DNA from: F23-D06 sp045130275
GTDB taxonomy: Bacteria > Bacteroidota > Bacteroidia > Bacteroidales > WCHB1-69
NCBI GenBank assembly: GCA_045130275.1
Contig: JBGUPL010000081.1
Coordinates: 62,001 to 126,000 of the forward strand
DNA length: 64,000 bases
Direction: 5' to 3'
Every line of letters begins with the position of its first letter. The first letter of the stretch is position 1. Positions 58,892 through 64,000 of this stretch are shown one piece after another. The translations under genes and the position numbers were made by a program. A model generated the notes under the pieces. It saw only the letters and a list, made by a program, of their open reading frames with translations, had not been told where the DNA came from and did not search any database.

Positions 58892-60079
58892 TTACGAAAG
58901 CCGATGTCGGATGAACAATTTGCGGGTGATGATGAAATACATCAGGCAGCCTGAAATATGCACTGCCACCACCGTCCAGAAAGCTGCTGTATATCCGAAA
59001 TACTCGGATATGACCCCGCCGAGCACGATACCGAGACCCATGCCCAGGTCCCAACTGGTGAGCAGGGTGGAGTTGGCCGTGCCTCGCTCGTTGTGGTGCG
59101 CCACCGAGATGATCATGTTCTGAAAAGCAGGCCACATGTGACCATTACCCAATCCTACCAGTATGGCGGTGGCATAAAAGCAAATCGGATGTCGTGAGAT
59201 GACAAACACGGTATATCCGATGGTCGAAATGAGAATTCCGATGCCGGCATGGCGTGTCAATTTCCCTTCTCTCAGCGACTTGCCGCCTTGTAGCCGCGAT
59301 AGAATCAGTCCAAGGGAAAGCAAAAGGAAGAAGGTTCCCGAACCGCTGGTGATGCCCAACACCTCTTTGCCATAGATCGCCAAGTAATTGCTTAACACTC
59401 CATAACATAGAGCGAAAAACACCATGTTAACACCTATAAACCAGCCTCTTAACAGGAAGAAACGGTCGAGAGAGATTTTTTTCTTGTCTGCAAGAAGCGG
59501 TCGTTGCGGCAGTTTCACGGTGGACGAGACCACGGCGCTGATTAGCGCGAACAACAATGCGACAATGAAAAGGATATTGAAATTGTCGAAATACTTGTAG
59601 AGGGTGATGCCGATGGTCGGGGCGATGGCGGTGGCTATGTTGTTGCTAAGTCCGTAGTAGCCAATGCCTTCGTTGCGACGAGAGGAAGGTAATACATCAA
59701 TGGCGACGGTAGAATTGGCCACTGTGCTTGCTCCGAATGGACCGCCATGGAGGGTGCGCACCAGTGCAAAAAGCAGTAGCGTTCCCGCCAAAAGGTACAT
59801 GCCGTAGAAAGCGAAACTCAGAAACATGAAAAAAATCAGCACTTTCTTGCGGTTGAAAGAATCCACAATGTAGCCGCTGAACGGACGGAAGATCAGTGCG
59901 GCCACGGCATAACCCGACAGCACTAACCCGATGACATCCTTAGTGGCACCGAAATGCTCGCTCAGGTAGATGGGCAACAACGGGGTAAGGATATAAAAGG
60001 CGAAGAATAACGAAAAATTCGCCGTCATCACCTTGATGTACTCTCTGTTCCAAAGCGTCTCCTTTACGTCCTGCTCCAT
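58892..60079 (-). CDS. Major facilitator superfamily transporter
   Basis: The 395-residue protein has twelve predicted helices and the MFS loop pattern FSGYIVDSFNRKKVLIF (about 70-86) between helices 2 and 3. The opening NREYIKVMTANFSLFFAFYILTPLLPIYL resembles Bacteroidota drug or sugar efflux MFS proteins. Substrate is unknown. The ATG at 60079 is chosen over an earlier in-frame ATG because the upstream GCACTTTTG element (about 60100) fits a weak promoter. It is convergent with nothing and divergent from recA; 250 bases lie between, with only A/T-rich sequence and the recA promoter. Confidence 0.88.
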   Translation of the reverse strand: MEQDVKETLWNREYIKVMTANFSLFFAFYILTPLLPIYLSEHFGATKDVIGLVLSGYAVAALIFRPFSGYIVDSFNRKKVLIFFMFLSFAFYGMYLLAGTLLLFALVRTLHGGPFGASTVANSTVAIDVLPSSRRNEGIGYYGLSNNIATAIAPTIGITLYKYFDNFNILFIVALLFALISAVVSSTVKLPQRPLLADKKKISLDRFFLLRGWFIGVNMVFFALCYGVLSNYLAIYGKEVLGITSGSGTFFLLLSLGLILSRLQGGKSLREGKLTRHAGIGILISTIGYTVFVISRHPICFYATAILVGLGNGHMWPAFQNMIISVAHHNERGTANSTLLTSWDLGMGLGIVLGGVISEYFGYTAAFWTVVAVHISGCLMYFIITRKLFIRHRLS

Positions 60080-60293
60080 TTTATTCAGATTTGAGCCGGC
60101 AAAAGTGCGCTTTTTTTCAATACGGAGGTGGAGCCCGAAATGGAACAAGAAGAACTATGTCGCCACTTGTGCCGCCAAATCCTCCGAAATCCGTCATTTT
60201 ATATTAACAAACAATACTTAATATTATGGTAAACAATTAGTTTCCAAGCAAATATTTTTGTGTTTTTGCGCTTGAAACGATTGAAAAAAAGCG

Positions 60294-60301
60294 TACCTTT
60301 G
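60294..60301 (+). promoter_or_regulatory. -7 promoter element for recA
   Basis: TACCTTTG followed by CCCCCTGAAATC, 28 bases before the recA ATG; GATTGAAAAAAAGCG lies directly upstream, similar to the tRNA promoters. Confidence 0.65.
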
Positions 60302-60329
60302 CCCCCTGAAATCATTAAACCTATCAAGA

Positions 60330-61352
60330 ATGGAAAAAGAAGAAATCAAAAACAATGTGAACGCTGAGAAACTGAAAGTGCTCAACTCCACGCTCGAAAA
60401 ACTCGAAAAAACCTTTGGCAAGGGCTCTATCATGCGCATGGGCGAGACGCACATCGAGGAGATGGACGTCATTTCTACCGGTTCTATAGGTCTGGACACG
60501 GCATTGGGTGTCGGCGGCTTCCCGAAAGGCAGAATTGTCGAAATCTACGGACCCGAGTCCTCCGGTAAGACCACGCTGGCCATCCACGCCATCGCGGAGG
60601 CGCAGAAACAGGGCGGTATCGCTGCCTTCATAGACGCTGAGCACGCTTTCGACCGCTTCTACGCCGAGAAACTGGGTGTGAATACCGCTGAACTGCTCAT
60701 CTCGCAGCCCGACAACGGCGAACAGGCCCTCGAGATTGCCGACAACCTTATCCGCTCCGGTGCTATTGACATCATCGTCATCGACTCCGTGGCCGCCCTC
60801 ACCCCGAAGAGCGAAATCGAAGGCGACATGGGCGACTCCAAGGTCGGTCTGCAGGCGCGCCTGATGTCTCAGGCATTGCGCAAACTGACCGCAACCATCA
60901 ACAAAACAGGATGTTGCTGTATCTTTATCAACCAATTGCGTGAGAAGATCGGCATCATGTTCGGCAACCCGGAAACCACCACTGGCGGTAACGCTTTGAA
61001 GTTTTACGCCTCTGTGCGCCTCGACATCCGCCGCCAAACCCAGATTAAGGACGGCGACACCGCTATCGGTAACCACGTGAAAGTCAAGGTGGTGAAAAAC
61101 AAAGTCGCGCCCCCGTTCCGTACTGCGGAGTTTGACATCATGTATGGTGAAGGCATCTCCAAGGCTGGGGAAATCGTCGATCTTGGTGTTGAATACAACA
61201 TTATCAAGAAGTCTGGCTCCTGGTTTTCCTACGGTGATTCCAAACTCGCGCAGGGTCGCGACAGCGTGAAACAGCTCCTCAACGACAACCCCGAGCTCTC
61301 CGACGAGATCGAGGCCAAGATCCGCGAGGCCATCAAAGAAGGGATGAAGTAA
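60330..61352 (+). CDS. recA: Recombinase RecA
   Basis: The 340-residue protein has Walker A GPESSGKTTLAIH (about 72-84), the segment AAFIDAEHAFDRFYAEKLGV, Walker B IDIIVIDSVAALTPKSEIEGDMGD, DNA loop QALRKLTATINKTGCCCIFINQLREKIGIMFGNPETTTGG and the C-terminal domain ending in KIREAIKEGMK. It forms filaments on single-stranded DNA for homologous recombination and SOS induction. No LexA-type operator was recognised in the leader. It is followed by a repeat-word spacer and a TPR lipoprotein. Confidence 0.97.
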   Translation: MEKEEIKNNVNAEKLKVLNSTLEKLEKTFGKGSIMRMGETHIEEMDVISTGSIGLDTALGVGGFPKGRIVEIYGPESSGKTTLAIHAIAEAQKQGGIAAFIDAEHAFDRFYAEKLGVNTAELLISQPDNGEQALEIADNLIRSGAIDIIVIDSVAALTPKSEIEGDMGDSKVGLQARLMSQALRKLTATINKTGCCCIFINQLREKIGIMFGNPETTTGGNALKFYASVRLDIRRQTQIKDGDTAIGNHVKVKVVKNKVAPPFRTAEFDIMYGEGISKAGEIVDLGVEYNIIKKSGSWFSYGDSKLAQGRDSVKQLLNDNPELSDEIEAKIREAIKEGMK

Positions 61353-61356
61353 TGAC

Positions 61357-61457
61357 TTTTGGTTTTTAGCTTTTGGCTGTTGGCATTTTTTACCGATAGC
61401 CAACAGCTAATAGCCAACAGCTAATAGCCAATAGCCAATAGCCAATAGCCAATAGCA
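61357..61457. repeat. TTAGCTTTTGGC / GCCAATA word array between recA and the TPR gene
   Basis: After a TTTTGGTTTTTAGCTTTTGG opening the spacer continues as AGCCAACAGCTAAT units and then five or six GCCAATA heptamers. Related words occur at 4333-4356, 25923-25960, 26690-26722, 30544-30575 and 46742-46775. Parts of the two arms (GGCTGTTGGC, GCCAACAGC) are complementary, so RNA folding is possible. Confidence 0.85.
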
Positions 61458-61468
61458 AAAAGAAGAGA

Positions 61469-62470
61469 ATGAAAAAAATTATCATCTATTTACTGGCAAT
61501 GCTGATGCTCTTCGGTTACGGGTGCCGTAACAAGAGCAAATACGCCGATTTGCCACCGGAACTGGCCGAATTGTGTTTGAACATTGACAAACATCCGAAG
61601 AAAGCCGAGAACTACTACAAACGGGCGAATTATTATTATCTGAACAAGGAGATTGACAAAGGCGTTGCCGACATGCAGACGGCCATTAAACTTCAGCCTG
61701 ACAGCAGCAAGTATTATGTCATGCTCTCTGATCTTTACTTTGCGCAGCATGAGACAGACTTGACGGAAGAGATGCTGCTAAAGGCCATTTCCAAGGACGA
61801 GGACAACAACGAAGCCCGTCTGAAACTGGCTGAGCTTCAATTCTATACCCGCCAGTTCGAGGATTGTGGCAAAACCATCGATGAAGCGGTTCACCGCCAG
61901 CCCCACAACCCGAAAGCGTATCTGATCAAAGCATTCATGCTCAAAGATATGCAGGATACAGTCGGCTATCTGCGTATGCTTCAACTTGTTATCGACCAAA
62001 ACCCTCGTGAAGTCAAGGCTTACAGTGAACTCGGGCTGTACTACCAGAGAAAGAATGACCCTATCGCCATATCCTATTATCAGAACGGGTTGAAAGTCGA
62101 TCCCAACAATGTGGAACTGCACTATAATTTGGGCAAGATGTTTCAGGATATGGGCAAGCAGGAGGAGGCGGAACAGGAGTACAAGACAGCTATTTCCATC
62201 GATTCCACGCACATTCCATCGCTTAACAACTTGGGATACTTGTATTTGGATGATAATTTAAGGAAGTATGATGAGGCGGTGCAACTGTTCACGCAGGTGT
62301 TGCGGATTAATCCGCAATTCGTCTATGCCGTGTGCAATCGCGGCGTCGCCTACGAATATTTGGGAAACTATGTGGCTGCTCGGAAGGACTACGAGGAAGC
62401 GCTGAAGCTTTCCACGAATTTCGAGCCCGCTATTTTGGGCCTCAACCGTTTGGACAAACTTCAACATTAG
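61469..62470 (+). CDS. TPR-repeat lipoprotein
   Basis: The 333-residue protein has a lipoprotein signal (MKKIIIYLLAMLMLFGYGC, cysteine 19) and then successive tetratricopeptide repeats (about 35-330), for example AENYYKRANYYYLNKEIDKGVADMQTAIKLQPDS and FVYAVCNRGVAYEYLGNYVAARKDYEEALKLS. TPR proteins mediate protein contacts; as an envelope lipoprotein it may scaffold an assembly such as the T9SS or gliding-type complexes, which is a guess. It ends six bases before ruvB. Confidence 0.88.
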   Translation: MKKIIIYLLAMLMLFGYGCRNKSKYADLPPELAELCLNIDKHPKKAENYYKRANYYYLNKEIDKGVADMQTAIKLQPDSSKYYVMLSDLYFAQHETDLTEEMLLKAISKDEDNNEARLKLAELQFYTRQFEDCGKTIDEAVHRQPHNPKAYLIKAFMLKDMQDTVGYLRMLQLVIDQNPREVKAYSELGLYYQRKNDPIAISYYQNGLKVDPNNVELHYNLGKMFQDMGKQEEAEQEYKTAISIDSTHIPSLNNLGYLYLDDNLRKYDEAVQLFTQVLRINPQFVYAVCNRGVAYEYLGNYVAARKDYEEALKLSTNFEPAILGLNRLDKLQH

Positions 62471-62475
62471 GACGT

Positions 62476-63501
62476 ATGAACGAGAATCTGGATCCCACAA
62501 AACAGCATTTGTCGGCGTCGGACAAGGAGTTCGAGCGCGCGATACGTCCCGCGCAATTCACGGATTTTCAGGGACAGAAACAGGTCTTGGAGAATCTGAT
62601 GGTCTTCGTGCACGCGGCGAAAGGGCGTGGAGAGGCGCTGGACCATGTCCTTCTGCACGGTCCCCCAGGTCTTGGCAAAACCACCCTTTCGCACATTATT
62701 GGCAACGAGATGGGGGTGAATGTGCGCGTCACTTCCGGACCTGTTATTGACAAGCCAGGAGATTTGGCAGGACTGCTCACTAATTTGGAACCGAATGATG
62801 TCCTGTTCATCGATGAAATCCATCGGTTGTCGCCCGTGGTGGAGGAGTACCTCTATTCGGCAATGGAGGACTACAAAATTGACATCATGATCGACAGCGG
62901 GCCGAGTGCGAGGAGCGTGCAAATCACCATCAACCCGTTCACGCTGGTGGGTGCCACCACGAGGTCGGGTCTTTTGACGGCGCCGTTGCGTTCGCGTTTC
63001 GGAATTAATCTACGTCTGCAATATTATGATGCTCAGACACTTGGAAATATCATCAAACGTTCGGCATCCATTTTAGATATACCTATTGAGGATGATGCCG
63101 CCTATGAAATTGCCAGTCGCAGCCGTGGCACGCCGCGAATTGCAAACCTTTTGTTGCGGCGAGTGCGTGACTTTGCCCAGATCAAGGGCGACGGCACCAT
63201 CACGTTGCCTATCACACAGATCGCGCTTACGGCACTGAATGTGGACCAGCATGGTCTGGACGAGATGGATAATCGCATCTTGAGCACGATCATCGAGAAG
63301 TTCAAGGGCGGTCCGGTGGGGCTGAGCACTATCGCCACGGCTGTGGGCGAGGATTCCGGCACCATTGAGGAAGTCTATGAACCGTTTCTGATCCAGGAGG
63401 GCTACCTGATGCGCACCCCTCGCGGCCGTGAAGCCACCGACTTGGCGTTCACGCACCTTGGGAAGTCAAGGTATGTGTCGGGGCAGGGGGAGCTGTTTTG
63501 A
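62476..63501 (+). CDS. ruvB: Holliday junction branch-migration ATPase RuvB
   Basis: The 341-residue protein begins MNENLDPTKQHLSASDKEFERAIRP, has ALDHVLLHGPPGLGKTTLSHIIGNEM (Walker A, about 52-77), DVLFIDEIHRLSPVVEEYLYSAMEDY (Walker B) and GATTRSGLLTAPLRSRFGI (sensor). With RuvA it drives branch migration and hands junctions to RuvC (17377). The ATG at 62476, six bases after the TPR stop, fits the known start; longer in-frame sequence lies inside the TPR gene. Confidence 0.97.
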   Translation: MNENLDPTKQHLSASDKEFERAIRPAQFTDFQGQKQVLENLMVFVHAAKGRGEALDHVLLHGPPGLGKTTLSHIIGNEMGVNVRVTSGPVIDKPGDLAGLLTNLEPNDVLFIDEIHRLSPVVEEYLYSAMEDYKIDIMIDSGPSARSVQITINPFTLVGATTRSGLLTAPLRSRFGINLRLQYYDAQTLGNIIKRSASILDIPIEDDAAYEIASRSRGTPRIANLLLRRVRDFAQIKGDGTITLPITQIALTALNVDQHGLDEMDNRILSTIIEKFKGGPVGLSTIATAVGEDSGTIEEVYEPFLIQEGYLMRTPRGREATDLAFTHLGKSRYVSGQGELF

Positions 63502-63560
63502 ATGTAGAATGTAGAATGATAAGTGTAGAATTAAGAATTAAAAATTAAGAATTAAGAATG
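63501..63560. repeat. GTAGAAT / AATTAAGAATT word array after ruvB
   Basis: Three TGTAGAAT-type units are followed by about four AATTAAGA units. The rest of the 237-base gap to rpmE2 is A/T-rich with the promoter at 63694. Confidence 0.75.
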
Positions 63561-63693
63561 GGGGAGAAGTAATTACTATCCCCATAATTTTCAATTTTTC
63601 AATTCTCAAGTATGTCTAAGTTTTTGTTTGTCAACTTGTTAATCCGATATAACAAAAAAAATCAACACCGCACGTTTGATATCAAAAAAAGTG

Positions 63694-63701
63694 TATTTTT
63701 G
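63694..63701 (+). promoter_or_regulatory. -7 promoter element for rpmE2
   Basis: TATTTTTG followed by CCGTCCAATTTT. The 20 bases before it, ATATCAAAAAAAGTG, match the tRNA-Gly promoter base for base. It lies 37 bases before the ATG. Confidence 0.75.
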
Positions 63702-63738
63702 CCGTCCAATTTTAATGACAAAAAAAATATAAAATACT

Positions 63739-64000
63739 ATGAAGAAAGACATCCATCCTAAGGAGTATAGAACCGTGGTTTTCAAGGACATGTCAAACGA
63801 TTATGCCTTTCTGACCAAGTCAACGGTTAACACGAAAGATACGATTGTATGGGAAGACGGAAATGAATATCCGCTCGTGAAATTGGAGATTTCCAGCACA
63901 TCTCACCCCTTCTTCACTGGTAAGATGAAGTTGGTGGACACCGCTGGTCGTGTGGATAAATTCCGCAACAAGTATGCCCGTCATTTTGAAGCTGGCAAAT
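63739..64000 (+). CDS. rpmE2: 50S ribosomal protein bL31, type B (partial)
   Basis: The 87 codons visible begin MKKDIHPKEYRTVVFKDMS and include HPFFTGKMKLVDTAGRVDKFRNKYARHFE, the L31 signature. No cysteines occur, so it is the zinc-free (type B, C-minus) form that replaces zinc-binding L31. The window ends at or near the end of the protein. Only the C-terminal few residues are missing. Confidence 0.94.
   Translation, partial: MKKDIHPKEYRTVVFKDMSNDYAFLTKSTVNTKDTIVWEDGNEYPLVKLEISSTSHPFFTGKMKLVDTAGRVDKFRNKYARHFEAGK

Noticed and set aside
60324..61403. Long open frame antisense to recA (359 codons), and a similar one antisense to purA (57429-58535)
   Set aside because: Both are by-products of the GC-rich codon pattern of highly expressed genes on the other strand.

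Overview
The window is chromosomal DNA from a member of the Bacteroidota, most likely Bacteroidales. The evidence is the TAnnTTTG promoter element before most transcription units, the Bacteroidota-specific order DUF6089 - uppS - bamA - ompH - ompH, a protein with a type IX secretion sorting tail, GH97 and GH29 exo-glycosidases of the secreted type, DUF3098 next to ftsX, and an F-ATPase epsilon subunit cut down to its beta-sandwich. No phage, transposase, rRNA operon or CRISPR array was seen. Nearly all sequence is coding.

Layout. 1-5.2 kb (minus): outer-membrane assembly (two Skp/OmpH chaperones, BamA), UppS and a DUF6089 barrel. 5.3-6.6 kb (plus): infC-rpmI-rplT with a terminator, then tRNA-Gly. 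6.9-11 kb: a 1347-residue T9SS cargo. 11.1-12.8 kb: atpD-atpC. 13-15.8 kb (minus): ftsX-DUF3098-uppP-truB. 16-25.8 kb (plus): corA, an aspartic protease, ruvC, then tktN-lptG-GT4-dxs-fucosidase, then a VanX-like dipeptidase. 25.8-28.7 kb (minus): tRNA-Ala, trmN6, manA and a conserved unknown. 28.7-33.2 kb (plus): CLC channel, rfbC and GH97. 33.3-36.6 kb is an accessory islet with a toxin-antitoxin pair, orphan membrane proteins and a pseudogene, bounded by copies of the first 48 bases of galM. 37.6-45.5 kb (minus): a cell-wall operon (ddl, two glucosaminidase-LysM proteins, M23 peptidase, peptide-binding lipoprotein) and an MsbA-like exporter. 45.6-58.7 kb (minus): M20 amidohydrolase, a lipoprotein, an ECF sigma factor fused to a membrane segment with its coupled outer-membrane protein, ORF6N protein, rlmH, sufCD, a double TldD-like secreted protein and purA. 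58.9-64 kb: MFS transporter, recA, TPR lipoprotein, ruvB and rpmE2.

Themes. Much of the window builds the envelope: UppS and UppP make and recycle the lipid carrier, Ddl makes the D-Ala-D-Ala that the VanX-like enzyme could cleave, glucosaminidases and M23 cut murein, and BamA/OmpH/LptG assemble the outer membrane. RecA, RuvB and RuvC supply recombination and junction processing.

The most unusual items are: (1) the sigma factor-membrane fusion, translationally coupled to an outer-membrane protein, both carrying the same RDTVxV-type tracts; (2) a secreted tandem TldD/PmbA protein whose metal sites have decayed; (3) the islet at the galM start; (4) a glucosaminidase paralogue that has lost its catalytic glutamate; and (5) intergenic spacers built from short reiterated words, including a palindromic TAGAGACG element, whose first bases are often the stop codon of the adjoining gene. 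Function statements rest on family recognition by eye; nothing was searched against a database.
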